Source of the DNA: Cristatella mucedo
Lineage: Eukaryota > Bryozoa > Phylactolaemata > Cristatellidae
Direction of reading: 5' to 3'
NCBI GenBank assembly: GCA_009760855.2
Contig: WPIO01000159.1
Location: 249,001-313,000, forward strand
DNA length: 64,000 nucleotides
Shown here: in pieces, positions 1-11,171 of the stretch
How the letters are laid out: each line of letters starts with the position of its first letter
Numbering within the stretch: position 1 is the first letter of the stretch
The notes under the pieces: generated by a model
What the model was told of the DNA's origin: nothing
The model's database searches: none
The model's input: the letters and a program-made list of their open reading frames with translations, nothing else
Position numbers and translations under genes: made by a program

Positions 1-176
1 TACGTTATTTCACAGAATTCGTGCAACTTCTATATTTCTGCAAACATTACTTATTAATGAATCTGTCCTTGAGAACTACTATTCAGGGGAATCTTAATCA
101 AAATTCTCTTATCGTCGATGTATGAGCTGCATGATTTGCAGCTGGTACCGCCATCTCTTCAGTCGTGTGCTTTTAG

Positions 177-368
177 GCCAACTTTGATGCTGAGGTCGCA
201 GCCTATGCTAAGGAGCTCGAGAACGTGTACTTGCTCTGTAGCCGGTGTACTGCCTACGTTGATGCTACCCTTCGGCAGCAGGATGCCATTTTGTCACCTC
301 GACTGCTTGATGATCGGCTTCGGAAGACGGCTAGTGAACACAGCCACAGCAGCAGCCGCTCCAGCTCG
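177..368 (+). CDS. TMEM201: TMEM201 exon: end of Ima1_N domain
   Basis: Acceptor TTTTAG before 177, donor GTATGT at 369; 64 codons, phase 0 at both ends. It contains FDAEVAAYAKELENVYLLC and a C-x-x-C pair, followed by a Ser/His-rich linker. The pattern of F/Y-D-x-E-V, L-E-x-x-Y and L-C-x-x-C matches the end of the Ima1/TMEM201 zinc-binding region. Confidence 0.78.
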
Positions 369-3300
369 GTATGTACATCTTGCTGTCGTGCTTGCTGCTG
401 CTTCCACCCCTGCTGCCTTCACTGTCCATCACGGATGTGGTTGCATCACCTGTTAATATACAGCCTCGTTCCTATTTTATTGTTCATTTCCATAAACAAA
501 GAGTGCAGTTGCCCCACATTAGTGCAGGTCAACTGAGTGTTTCATCCTTGCCAATGGTGTGCACGAAAGTTCGTGCTTCGAATCTGAATTATTGTGGCCA
601 CCCAGCAGGTAACTGGCATGGTTGAAGTTAGTTAAAAGTGTAGCCGAGTTCCTGGGGTCAAAGGCTAGTTCCCGCCAAACCCGCTATACTCCGGCCATGC
701 AGCATGCCATGCTCGCCATGCAGCCGAGCTAGGGTAAGACGAGTGGCCGTCGGGTTAAACCTCTATAATAAAGCGTGTGCCAACAACAGGGGAACTAAAC
801 AAGTCTACAGTGAGGGTCCTAAACAAAGTACACTACAGGGGTGCAAGACGACGCAGCAAGAGCTAACAAACGTGTTAGTTGGTCAGTCGGCTTCCAACGT
901 GCAACTCACTGCTTACTGGCCTACAGCGTGTGCGATCAGGCGATTGCAGCTGGTGCAAAACTCCGCAGCTAGGCTTGTCTGTCGTGAGCGTCACAGTTGC
1001 CACATCACACCACTTCTCGCCGACCTGCACTGGCTACCAGTCAAGCAACGGATTGACTTCAAGGTTTTGTCGCTCACTTTTAGGTCACTTCATTCTTTGG
1101 CTCCAGCCTATCTCTCAGATCTACTCCCCGACCAGGCCAAGCATCGTACCACCTGCTTTTCCGAATCCAACAGTTCACCAATACCTCGTACAAACCTGCA
1201 ATCCTTTGGAGACCGTGCATTTAGTTCGTATGCTCCCAAAGCCTGGAACTCCCTCCCGACCTGCGTCAGAACATCCCCTGACCTGACCACATTTACAGAG
1301 AACTTAAAAACACACCTATTTAGGACAGCATTTAGTGGGTCCCTGTGATTCTTCCTTGATGTGCTTATGCGTGCTAACCCTGTGCATGCTGCCACTAACC
1401 ACATTTGCATGCTGACCGTGTGCATGTCACCCCTAACTATGTTATCCATGTTGTTTGTTTATCAAGCAAAATGGAAAAATATTGCTCTGCATTTTGCCCC
1501 GACCGTCAAAGATTGCATCTGGCTCATTAATAATAATAATAATATGCACTTGATGAAGCGACCTCAGAGAACTCAATCTCTTTCTAGGCGCTTTACATTT
1601 GCTGCAAAGGGAAATGCAATTGAATGGTGAGTAATATCATGCTTGATAAACAAACAACATGGATAACATAGTTAGGGGTGACATGCACACGGTCAGCATG
1701 CAAATGTGGTTAGTGGCAACATGCACGGTGTCAGCACGCATAAGCACATGAAGGACGAATCACAGGGACCCACGAAATGCTGTCCAAAATCGGTGTTTTT
1801 TTTTAAGTTCTTTGTAAATGTGGTCAAGTCATGGGATGTTCAGATGCAAGTCCGGAGTGAGTTCCGGGTTTTGGGAGCATACGAACTAAATGCACGTTCT
1901 CCAAAGGATTTGAGGTTTGTACGAGGTATTGGTAAACTGTTGGATTCGGAAAAGCAGGTGGTACGATGCTTGGCCTGGTGGGGGAGTAGATCTGAGAGAT
2001 AGGCTCGAGCGAATGTCTTGCAATGTCGCCCATTTGCAATGTCTCGGACGTGGTCCGTCCATGGACCTTTGTTAATAACCACTGACCAGTTAGTCGTAGT
2101 TGATTTGCAATGTGCCTCTTTGCATCTTTCTTTATTTGCATCCTGCACACGTGGGGGCCTTTGTCGAACCGGTGAACTCCCAACTGCGTTGTGGGCGACT
2201 CTCTGCTGCATTATGGGAGTCCCTCTTCAATGTGGCAGTCCCGACCTGTGTAATACGTAAGGAGTTCCCCTCGTCGGTATGCCTGTCCGGTCCTTCGTTT
2301 CCATATCGATAATTGAGGCGTAATCCAAAGGGTTGCTTGCTGATCTCACACGTGCACGTTCTCACAAAAAACAGCACCTATTCTGCTGCTTGTGGGCTTT
2401 CGGGGCCCTCGTGGGGATCTAAGTATTGTCACGTGATTGGTTAAGCCTCTAATCGATATTGCTTTCTTTGCTTCCCCCTTTGATCTTTCAACTGAATGTA
2501 ACCTCTTGTGGACATTAGATGGTCAGACCATTCTCGGTTGGACCCGGTTGTTTGGTTTTTACTCGAGCCATATGTGTCCTGTTGCATTGCACTCCCCTCC
2601 GCCCTTTGCTGCAGCCAAGTTGCCGTAGCGACGTTATAGACTTATTGTCGTTTGCAGACGAGCCAGCAGAGTGGCAACCGGGTGCAGTGCAGTCAGCAGC
2701 CACCGGCAGTCGGGCTGTTGGCGCTGCTCGCCTCGGCCCTCGACTGCTTGTCGGCCACGTGCGCGGCCCTGACCGTCGCATGCCACAGCGCCGACGTACT
2801 GCTCGCGTCCACTGCTCCACTCGGCGGCATGGTGCCGTCCTGGATGCACGCAGCTGCTGCTGCTGCTGCTGCGGCGACGACGACCACGTGGCTCCTCGCC
2901 GTTCCCTTCACGCGAGGCGAGCTGGTTGCTCTGTTTGCGCTCACCGGGCTGTGTGCCAAGGCGACGGCGCTGGTCATGCGTGGCCTCGTGAGGTGAGCTG
3001 GAGGCCACGTCGTGATGGTGCTTCCTGCCCACGGCCTCTGCTTTCTCTTGCCCGCTGCTTTCTTTGGCGCCGGGGAGGAAGAGGGATCTGCAGCGGGCGC
3101 GATGTCCGATATCACCTGCAAGCGTCTCCGCTCGCTGTTGTTAGGCCTCTCTGCATCAACGTCGTGGCTGGCATGGCTTGGTGCCTCCTCTTGGTCGACT
3201 CTCTTTGTCCGCCATCCTGGATGGTTGGCGACGTCGAGCTGGCCTGCCGGACGCTGTGCCCCCTGGCCGCCGTTGCGACCACCGTCCTCAGCCTGAGCAG

Positions 3301-6300
3301 AGCAGGTCGCCGTCCGCCTCGGACTAGTGCTGCGACCGCGGACAAGAGGGCGAGGCTGCGCAGAGCAGGCCGCCCTTGGTGAGTCTCTTTCCTGCCCGCC
3401 GTAAAGCACGGCCGTGCGTCGTGATCGGCGCTGCTGGAAGTGCTCGCACGCTTTCATTCAGCGAGCTCTGCTTCGTCAGCCTAGACGTCGATTAGCTTGG
3501 CGGTAGACTTGGACCGAGACCAAGATCGGTGGTTGAAGTAGTTTTGGTACCGGTAGCATCAGGCTTTCTCTTCTTTGCTCCACCACTCAAGTTGTCACCT
3601 GGTTCTACGATGCCTTATTGGTTCTCTATCTTGTTCCTCTCATCTGAAGACCGGGTGGACTCAGCGGAATAGCGGCTACCGAGAGCTTGGGACGGTGTGG
3701 CACTGGATCGATGGACGAAGGAAGGTCTTGACATGTAGCAAGACATTCGTATAGCCTCCTCAGAGAACTAAATCCCTTTCCAGGCACTGACCATGTGCGG
3801 TAATGGAAGCAACAAAACTGCATTGCTCTTTCTCCCTGTATATCACTCGAAAGAACGAGTAGGTTATTGCATCCGTGTTCAATTTATTTCACTCGTATTT
3901 ACAATCTGTGTGACCCTGTCGAGCAATATTATTCCAGAAGCATGCTGAAATATGCTGCTTGTGCTTCTCACATCAGATCTTTATAGCAGATGCCTCCACG
4001 GAGCAGCCCTCCGAGCTCTTCTGATCGGGAGAGTGTTTTGCCGCTCATCGAGCGATTGACGGCATCGTTCGTGCCACTTTGGCTCCTAGTTGGCCATTAG
4101 GCGAAAGTGCCTTTGCCACGCCTTGGAATGACGTCTCGACCTTGCGGCTCTCGTGTTGCAGCTCGTCGCTGTCTGGGTCCGATTCCCGCGCTTCCGTGCG
4201 CCCAGCCCGACACTGTGACGACGACGATTGCGCTGGCCGCAGCATCGTCGGCTCTCGTCGCAGCTTGGCCAGCATGAGCGGCCTTCGGCCGGCACCCCCT
4301 GCATCGCTGTCGCCGAGGCAGCGACCGTTCGACGTACAGTCGTCGCTCGGCAGCCTCTGCCTGGACGCAGCTGCCGACGGCTCCGCTGTCGTTAGGTGGC
4401 GCCCCAGCCACCCGGCAGCGGCTCGCACCTGGAGTGCCTCGAGTAAGCACGCATGCCCAATCCGGCAAAGCCCTGCTCACTGCTGCTGCCACTGCATCGT
4501 GCCATCACCTCGTGGTCGAAGCGTCACGTCGCTTGTTTTGGTCTACGTAGCCCCTGCAGTGTGAAAATGCCAGGCCCGGAAATCTGCTATTTGCAGTCGA
4601 TGCTGGGGTTTGATTGCCGTAGTCCGACAGGTCGAACCTAGACGAGGTGTGGACCTGCCATCGTGATCGTCGGCGTTATGACTTGCATCCATCTCGCGAT
4701 GCTCTTCTTGGCACTGCAACTTGTTTGCCGATTGTGTGCGCTCCTTCGCAAAAGTCTCGTTCAGCCACTGAAAGTGTAGGAATCGGTCAAACGCAGCCAG
4801 AGAGGCCGAGAGGCACCGGCTGCAGGGAACCGTGACCACGCTGTCAAATGTTGCTTTTTCGGTTAGTCCTTGTTTTAACGATGCAAGAGCAATGTTTTCG
4901 CCTGGGAATTGTGGCGTTTAAACATTCCAGGTGGACATTTGCCGATCAACCTAACGGCTTCGTTTAAATAGCGTTAGGGGAGCCTTTTTTTGCGTCCATC
5001 GAACTCGTGCAGTGGGCAATAAAACATTGCCTGCTGCAGGACTAGAACCCACGATCTGGTCTTACAGGGGGGGAGGCTAGGACCTAGGTACAAACCTGGC
5101 CAGTTGCCAGACTTCCCCCCCCCCCGAGTAAGGAGTAGGTGCCGAGATTGGATCGGTTGAAATAAGAGCAGCTTTTAAGGCCCTTGACTGCATTCGGCAT
5201 CAGCTAGTGAGTTAGACAGGAATAACGGGGAGCGGGCCGTGGCTGGCTGGCAGCCATGGATGAATATCGATCGAATCGTGCGAAGCTGCTGACATTCAGG
5301 CAATGCTGGAAAGAGCATTAAATAGTGTATTTCTTCGAAGACTCCCCTTGTCTGCTTTCATTGATTCACCGACTGAGTCAAGCCTCCATTTTCTTTAAGT
5401 TGAGCGATTGAAGTCGCTGTGTGTGCTCTCGAAGCTGAGCCTTCGGCCGTCGTTAGGTGCCTCGAGCCCAACTCGGGGAATGCAGGTGCACTCTTTGCTC
5501 AGGTCAGTACTGTCTTCGCTCGTAGGCGTATTCAGCGGTCGAACGTCGGGGCCGATGACGAATCCACTCGCGAAAGCGGCAGGGCCTCCGCTCATCAGGC
5601 CGGGCCGGCTCTCGCCTTCGCCGCCGCCGTCGCCACTGGAGCCCGCCGTCCATCCGACGGGCTCTGCATGTGGCATGACAGCTACAGCCCCTGCTGCTGG
5701 CCAGTGCTTTCAAGACCTGCGGCATTTCTCGGGGCTCTTGCCCACGGAGAGAGGTAGTTGCTGCACTAGCGGTCGCTCGGCGCGTGGCGGTCGCTCTATC
5801 TCTATCTGTCTAGTCGGTGCGCACCGCCGGTGGCAATGGCGATAACTACAACGGTGTGGGGGATTGCACTCGCCGTGACTCTGCGATCTGCCCTCGGGCT
5901 GTTGGCCAAAATGTGTGAAGAACCTTGACTCTTTTTTTACCCGACCGCTGTGCTAGCGCGGCCGGGTGCTCGCGATGGCAACTCCCGACTCAGCTCCTGT
6001 TGCAGCAGCGCCAGGCAGGCGTCGTCTGCTAGATGCTTTGTGCTGCCGACTTGCCGTGGCCTACTCGGCTCCTTCTTGCTTTTTTGAGCGCTCGTGACAT
6101 TCTGCGTTTGTGGCTCGTTTTTGTCTGGAGATTTGTCCCTTGTTGGTGGAAGCCATGTGGCTTCATGTAGATAGCTACTGCAGTGTGTCGATGCAATGCA
6201 CTGATAGTGTCAAGCCCTTCTTTAACTTTAACTAACGCTAAAATACGAAGTGACGTCTTCGTATTAAGCGAAGCGTGCAGCGTCGGCTTGTGGGGTTTCT

Positions 6301-7317
6301 GTTGCTACTGCTCTACCAGGAGCTTGAAGCCCGTACCGTCGTGGCTTGGCGATGTGAGCTGAGCTCACGTCGCCAAGCTCATGGTGACCCGGGGCTCTGT
6401 AGCCGGTTGATTATTTCGTTTGATACATTTAATTCATCATTTGTGTGCTTTTTCTTCGATGGAGCTCTTAGCATATCTCATCGAGTGCAAAGCCGGGCGG
6501 TCCGTGCCTCGCCTCCTTGCCGTGCCCTTTGCCCTGATTCGTCTCGGGGCTGGCAGGCGTGAGCAGCTGCTCGGCGAGCTGAGTTCCACGTGACCTTGCG
6601 TTTGGCTAGTGTCTGGCCGTGCCCCGGATGAGCAAGTCCCGATTGAGCCGAGCTTTTTGCTGGCATCGATGGTGAACTCAGTTAATGAGCACTGAGGATG
6701 AGTGCACGTGCTTGAGTTGAGTGCAGGGCAGTTTTTAGCTGTGCAGCAAGCAGCGCAAGATGCTTCGCATTTCGTTGCCATTCGTTTAGCCTGAGGCATG
6801 AGCCTTTATTCGGTGCCGGACAGCAGCCGGAATGTCAGCCAGTGTTCAGTGGCTTGTCTCTTTCAGGTGTGTCTCCTCCGTCTGTCGGATCCGTTCGATC
6901 CGGGCGCAGTAGGACGCCGCCCCCGTGGCTCACCAGGCCGTACAGTGAGGACGGCTCCGTTAGCTGCTTCAACAGCAGCTATCGCACTGCCGGCGTTCCT
7001 CGCTCCGTTGCCGGCATGCTAGCACGCCAAAACGCTGTGTCGGCGAGAGGTCGGCAGCAGGCCGCCGGCGTCACCACCGGCAGTCGGTCGCTAAAGAGGC
7101 CACACGGTAGGGTGCACCAAGCTGCCTCGTAGGCGCTCACTTGCAAGTCGAGGCTCAGTTTCGTTTTGCAAGCGGCGATGGTGCAACATGCGACAGCTCG
7201 CTCGATGTCCATGTCGTTGCAGCCGACAAGCCACTCTTTGCCAAGCTCGTGATTGGCATCAGCGTCGGACTCAACGTCACCGCACTCGCTCTGCTCGCTC
7301 ACCAGTACGTGCACTGA
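177..7317 (+). CDS. TMEM201: TMEM201 / Samp1 / Ima1-like inner nuclear membrane protein, 5'-partial, 7 exons
   Basis: Exons 177-368, 2658-2992, 3145-3378, 4090-4442, 5400-5753, 6867-7106 and 7223-7317 join in one frame (1803 nt, 600 aa plus TGA), each with AG/GT borders and matching phases, which is strong internal support. The first exon carries the end of the Ima1 N-terminal zinc-binding region (a C-x-x-C motif in YLLCSRCTAY). Exons 2-3 hold the hydrophobic segments, including the loop PSWM where human TMEM201 has PSWLD; exons 4-6 are Ser/Pro/Arg-rich, with PLIRPGRLSPS resembling the vertebrate RPLISPARL stretch; the last exon is a C-terminal membrane anchor (LVIGISVGLNVTALAL). In animals this protein links the inner nuclear membrane to lamins and LINC complexes. 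Comparison with human is from memory, so the family call is strong but not search-verified. The start codon and the rest of the zinc domain lie left of the window. Confidence 0.83.
742..893. repeat. Dispersed repeat, first copy, possibly LTR-derived
   Basis: The stretch 820-893 closely matches 17812-17893 (shared core GACGACGCAGCAAG and AACAAACGTGTTAGTT). Just upstream sits TATAATAAAGCGTGTGCC, which looks like an LTR-style poly(A) signal, but no paired LTR or primer-binding site was found. A LINE-A fragment begins immediately after it. Confidence 0.45.
893..1500 (+). mobile_element. LINE-A fragment (L2/CR1-like non-LTR retrotransposon), 3' part
   Basis: It encodes the C-terminal end of a reverse-transcriptase polyprotein up to a stop at 1346-1348 ([50 protein letters not shown]), then about 150 bp of 3' UTR shared with the other copies here. 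It is truncated at both ends and lies in the TMEM201 intron in sense orientation. Confidence 0.85.
1530..2005 (-). mobile_element. LINE-A fragment, inverted relative to its neighbour
   Basis: Reading the minus strand, it has the reverse-transcriptase tail ([20 protein letters not shown]), the shared 3' UTR, the terminal stem-loop (AGCGCC..GAGTTCTCTGAGG) and a (TTA)n tail at 1530-1543. It is 5'-truncated with a frameshift in the coding part. Together with 893-1500 it forms a tail-to-tail pair. Confidence 0.82.
2658..2992 (+). CDS. TMEM201: TMEM201 exon: first transmembrane segments with polyalanine loop
   Basis: Acceptor TTTGCAG, donor GTGAGC. A hydrophobic helix (LLALLASALDCLSATCAALT) is followed by a lumenal-type loop with a GCT-repeat-encoded polyalanine/threonine tract (about 2845-2890) and a second helix (ELVALFALTGLCAKATALVM). 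The exon ends on codon phase 2, which the next exon completes to Arg. Confidence 0.8.
3145..3378 (+). CDS. TMEM201: TMEM201 exon: paired transmembrane helices with conserved PSW loop
   Basis: Acceptor TTGTTAG, donor GTGAGT. Two helices (INVVAGMAWCLLLVDSL and CRTLCPLAAVATTVLSL) are separated by PPSWMVGDVE, and an Arg-rich cytoplasmic or nucleoplasmic tail follows. This spacing and the PSW loop are the clearest match to the vertebrate protein. Confidence 0.82.
3750..3800 (-). mobile_element. Decayed LINE-A tail remnant
   Basis: About 50 bp (CCTCAGAGAACTAAATCCC and the following CAGGCACT) match the reverse complement of the LINE-A 3' stem-loop. No coding part remains. Confidence 0.4.
4090..4442 (+). 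CDS. TMEM201: TMEM201 exon: Ser/Arg-rich nucleoplasmic region
   Basis: The acceptor CTCCTAG (4083-4089) supplies exactly the one base needed to complete the previous codon; the donor is GTAAGC at 4443. The product is low-complexity (Ser, Arg, Asp, Pro) with no motif I recognise. Membership rests on phase continuity and position rather than on similarity. Confidence 0.65.
5010..5100 (-). mobile_element. Diverged SINE-2-like head
   Basis: On the minus strand, GATCGTGGGTTCTAGTCC followed by TGCAGCAGGCAAT resembles the box-B region and downstream part of SINE-2. It is flanked by runs of G (5067-5074) and C (5107-5117). Confidence 0.4.
5400..5753 (+). CDS. TMEM201: TMEM201 exon: basic Ser/Pro-rich region
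   Basis: Acceptor TTTCTTTAAG, donor GTAGTT at 5754. The phase follows the previous exon exactly. It contains IERLKSLCVLSKLSLRP and PLIRPGRLSPSPPPSP, the latter resembling the vertebrate TMEM201 stretch around RPLISPARL. The 3' boundary is the least certain because the frame stays open to 5845. Confidence 0.65.
6867..7106 (+). CDS. TMEM201: TMEM201 penultimate exon
   Basis: A strong acceptor (CTCTTTCAG) precedes 6867. The frame stays open until a stop at 7130-7132, but a donor GTAGGG at 7107 leaves one base that joins the final exon in frame across a 116-bp intron. If unspliced, the protein would lose the terminal membrane anchor. Confidence 0.65.
7223..7317 (+). CDS. TMEM201: TMEM201 last exon: C-terminal transmembrane anchor
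   Basis: The acceptor CGTTGCAG precedes 7223. It encodes DKPLFAKLVIGISVGLN, then a hydrophobic run ending HQYVH and TGA (7315-7317). A C-terminal helix beginning LV-x-G and ending near LYQ is also how the vertebrate protein finishes. A GTACGT inside the codons for HQYV is a possible competing donor. Confidence 0.72.
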
Positions 7318-8265
7318 GCTGCCTCGGACGCTGAGCGCCCCCGAGTCTCGGACGATGGAACGACCGGCGCCCGCGTCGGCCTCACTCCGGCGCTCTTCTG
7401 TGATGCTCTGCCGGGCAGCGCAGCTCTGGCAGCTCTGGGCCTCCGCAGCGGCGGCCTGCCTGGTGCAGGCTTTCACCGTGCCGCCTACGCTCGCCTTGCT
7501 GCCGCGGCAGACCGCGGTGCTGCGGCAGGCTGCGAAGCAGCAGCAGCGCACGTGGATTCGAGCTGGCTCGCAACGTCACGTGCGTCGCAGCTTCCCGTCG
7601 CCTTGCCTTCGAACCGACGGTCCGACGAGGACGGAGAAGAGTGCTACAGAACGATGCCGATGATCGGCGCTCGATGCGAGCTGTCTCTTCAACTGTTCTT
7701 TCCATTGCTCGTGCTCGCCGGCCAGATGTGCGCGCGAGGCGACGCGAAACTTCGGCGAGACGTTGCTTTGAGACGATGGCCACAGTATGAGCTGCCCGCT
7801 TGTCATTGGGGCGTGTGTGTGTTTGTGTAAGTGTGCATGCGTGTGTGGGACCTCGACGTCGTGCGAGAGCCCGGCTTTCGATTTTGCCGCCAACGTGCTC
7901 GAGCTTTTTTCGTAAGTACCAACATAAAAAAAAATGCTTTATTTGTGTTGCTGTTCCGAGCTTGCTAAGCAGCAGTAAAGCCTACCGGGCTCTACTACTG
8001 GCCTGCATGCTTTGAAGCCTAGCCAGGCAGCTGCTCTGCTCCCTGGCCAGCAGCAGTAGCAGCAAGTGACGCGGGAGTTGCTTTATTTAGTAGACATCAA
8101 GCCTGCCCCTCCCCCAGTGAGTCAAATGAAGCAATTTAACTTATTATGTTTTGCTGCATATCAAGTACCAATGGTGCCGTAGGCAGCGACATCGCCAAAG
8201 CGAATCTGAACTAACAAACGTAGCAGGACCACTGGCCGGCAGAAAGGATTAATGGCCAATGTGCC
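7318..8265. other. TMEM201 3' flank, no further gene recognised
   Basis: Frames stay open in the GC-rich part up to about 7830, but none shows family signals. A GT-rich stretch (7811-7850) followed by an A-run (7925-7934) could mark the transcript end; no canonical AATAAA is present there. Confidence 0.4.
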
Positions 8266-8395
8266 GAGCTGGTTTGGTCCAGCGGTTAAGGTGCTTGCCC
8301 CGACCAAGGTCTGGCTGAGGTCGTGGGCTCGAGCCCCGAGGCATATGTGAAGCGCCTGGATAGAGATTAAGTTCTCTTGGAGCGCTATATAAATG

Positions 8396-8440
<45 letters not shown>
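8266..8440 (+). mobile_element. SINE-1 copy with (CA)n(TA)n tail
   Basis: The tRNA-like head (TGGTCCAGCGGTTAAGGTGC as box A region, GGGCTCGAGCCCC as box B region) is followed by GTGAAGCGCC...TTCTCTTGGAGCGC, the stem-loop it shares with LINE-A. It ends in simple repeats instead of (ATT)n. Confidence 0.75.
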
Positions 8441-8442
<2 letters not shown>

Positions 8443-10884
8443 AGCGTCTAAGCCCTGGGCTATACCTGGACAACCAGTTCAGCAGTACACCAGCATCCGG
8501 CTTGAGTAAGTGTAAATGTAACACCTTGTATGAAAGCGTTGAACTCCGAACGAAGAGTAGTCCATAGATCATAGGTAGATAGGTCATAGATCAACAGTTG
8601 GGATTTCAGAAATATATTTCGGAAAATAAGTTCCTGATAACAGGTACATGGGAGCTTGTGGATATTTGTAAGCCAGCGAAAACTCATGGTGGGGCCTGGT
8701 GCTTCTCGCAAGTGGATTGCTGAGGGCCGTTTGTGGGAACCGGGATTCCTATGGCTGGAAATGATGCGGTACTGAAGGCTGCATGTAAAGTCACGCTCGC
8801 CGTTCATTTCGCAACTTTTTGTTACTGTAACCTATGGTAACTTGTATCCACTTTTTCAATCCCATGCAGCCTTTCTTCCTCTACACTTCGCATCGCCCAA
8901 ACCTGCGCTTGTAAACAAAGCAGCCTATCTGGGATGCCTTTGCTGTGCGAGGCATAGGCAGTTAATATATGGCCTCCAACTGGAGGCCTGCCGGCTACAG
9001 TTTATTCTGTGGGCCGGTTTTTCTCTTGCTAAAGGCGATCGCGAGCATCAACTCCCTCTCTTTTTCTCTCCCTAGCGCAGTGGCCAGACTGTTCGACCTG
9101 CATCTGCTCATAGCAGGAAACTGAGCCCCGAAAGTAGGCTTGTGTAGCCAAATACACTCCATGCCGGAGCCTGTCTGATAGGTAGCACCATATCCGGCAC
9201 CAAATCTCGGCTCATCCCAACCTCGACTGCACGCGTCCTAATGCAGGATACCGCTGCAGTCTCCATGGACCTCTCCGATTTTACTCTCGGTGCCCCAATC
9301 CTGGCGCTCCAACCGGGCACGACAATGCACAGCGGCGACGGAGCACGATGTGGCCAGGCAATACTTTGCATCTAGTTTCGATGGCTGATCACGACATATT
9401 ATCTGGACGCAACACAAAGGCTGATTGTTGCACGTCCGACCCGATGACCCCGTCCTTCTACCGTTCATCCACCGTCGTCTTTTCACTTGAAGCCACGTTT
9501 TTGAGTGAACTCCGGCCATTTCTTCTCTGCTCCGACTCCACGGCTGCAACATATTTAATTAGCACCGAGTTGACTCCATTTGAAATGGACCTACGGCTGA
9601 TTTATAGCTAGCCACAACTACCGGTCCGCCTGTCGGTCTCGTGTACTATTCCATAATCTGCTTCTCGGTGGAGATGGGGCGAGCGCACGCGCTTCCCTTG
9701 CACATCTTTGGTTATTAGTCGCGCTTGGCCGAGCCCTGACGCATCAGTCGCACACTGGCTGCGTAGGATAAATAGACCTTCGCTCCTAGCAGTGTCCTAC
9801 ACTACATTCCTCACTTGTCTCCCACAGTATCATCGCCATACCATGCCGTCGATGCATTTTTGTGCTCTCGCTAGCCATATAAAGTGCCACTAGATAGAAT
9901 TTAGTGTATTCCACTTATTGGAGAAATCTAAAGCGGTACATTCTATAAGCGAACTTCAGCCGTTGTGAACATTTATGGGCAATAAATTGAAAAGTGCACG
10001 GAGCCAATTTCAAGCGTATTTTTGATCAATGTATATTCAAAATTGCTTCGATTAGAATCCGATTTATGGGAATTTCCTAGCGGAATGCAGTACATTGCAG
10101 TATTGAGCCGGACCTTTGCAGTGCATTGCCTGTGAATTCCCGAGGCAATTTTAGCAAAATTGTGCAGTACGCTACGAACGAAGAGGAGAGTAATGTGCTA
10201 TCAGAATTAGAAATTCTAGTGCACGATTTCCGGCCGTCTTGCGGGGATTGTAGTATATGAATGAATGGGCGTGAAATGTTGATGCCGTTCGTCGTCTCAG
10301 AGCGCTCATGCGCGCCGGTGCGAAATTGCTTGGATACACTCTGAACAGGCTATTATCTTCAGGCTATCGTTATCAGGCCAGCATCTGTGCAGCCAGCCCA
10401 TTTGCACGAGAACGCGTGAGCGCTATGTCATGAAATTCCGCGGGAATATAAAAATGATGTACTACAATATCCAGTCGAAAATAAAGCTTTGCGCTGCCAT
10501 TTTCGATCAATTTTAGCTTAATTGGAGCGGACTGCGGCGAATTACAACGATTCGTCGAACTCGTTCATTTAGGGTGGGGTGGGATGAGTGAGCTCCTGTA
10601 GGGGGTGGGGCCTGCAGCTGCAAGAGATGGCCGAGACGCGGCAGCCTTCGTCAAGCGATCGACCGCCGTTGAGAAGTTCAGATACAGGTCACGACGCTTC
10701 GGTGCTGTAGCGAAAGAGCTGAAACGGAGGCAGGTTTTCTGACGGCAAGCGGTCAGCTCTTCAAAAGAGGGAAAGAGATTAAGAGAGAGAGGGAGAGGGG
10801 GAGAACGCGTCTCTAGGCTCTGTTAATTAACGGCACTATAGGAAATGGGGAGGAGGGGCCGCGGGCGGGAGATAAATACAAAAT
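8441..10884. other. Intergenic DNA, nothing recognised
   Basis: No exon-like frame or known repeat stands out. From 9900 to 10560 the sequence is AT-richer and contains phrases such as GCAGTGCATTGC that loosely resemble the tandem array at 18.4-19.4 kb. Confidence 0.4.
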
Positions 10885-10885
10885 A

Positions 10886-11033
10886 TAAATAAATATAATT
10901 CATTTATATAGCGCCCCAAGAGAACTTAATCTCTATTCAGGCGCTTCACATGTGCCTCGGGGCTCGAGCCCACGACCTCAGTCAAACCTTGGTCGGGGCG
11001 AGCACCATAACCGCTAGACCAAACCAGCTTGAG
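10886..11033 (-). mobile_element. SINE-1 copy
   Basis: The minus strand reads the tRNA-like head (GGTCTAGCGGTTATGGTGC, then GTGGGCTCGAGCCCC), the AGCGCC stem-loop and an AT-rich tail (10875-10905). It lies about 500 bp upstream of the FABP start codon. Confidence 0.75.
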
Positions 11034-11070
11034 TCTTTAGCCGCTCGTTGATCTGGCGAATCCTTTCGCA

Positions 11071-11171
11071 GCTTTGAAGACCAGCCGAATCTGACGCGTG
11101 AGCTTTGAAGATTTGAAGACCAGCCGAATATGACGCGTGAGCTTTGAAGACCAGCCGAATCGGACGCGTGA
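11071..11171 (+). repeat. Three tandem copies of a 31-bp unit upstream of FABP
   Basis: Units at 11071-11101, 11102-11140 and 11141-11171 each contain GACCAGCCGAAT and GACGCGTGAGC; the middle one has an 8-bp internal duplication. Each includes the palindrome ACGCGT. They sit 370-470 bp before the FABP ATG, so a role in promoter function is possible but unproven. Confidence 0.7.

Noticed and set aside
704-1348. A 214-codon plus-strand frame as an independent gene
   Set aside because: Its C-terminal two thirds is the reverse-transcriptase tail of LINE-A; the rest is a dispersed repeat and intron.
2693-3457. A 254-codon minus-strand frame
   Set aside because: It is antisense to TMEM201 exons and intron, Arg/Ala-rich as expected for the complement of GC-rich coding DNA, and lacks family motifs.
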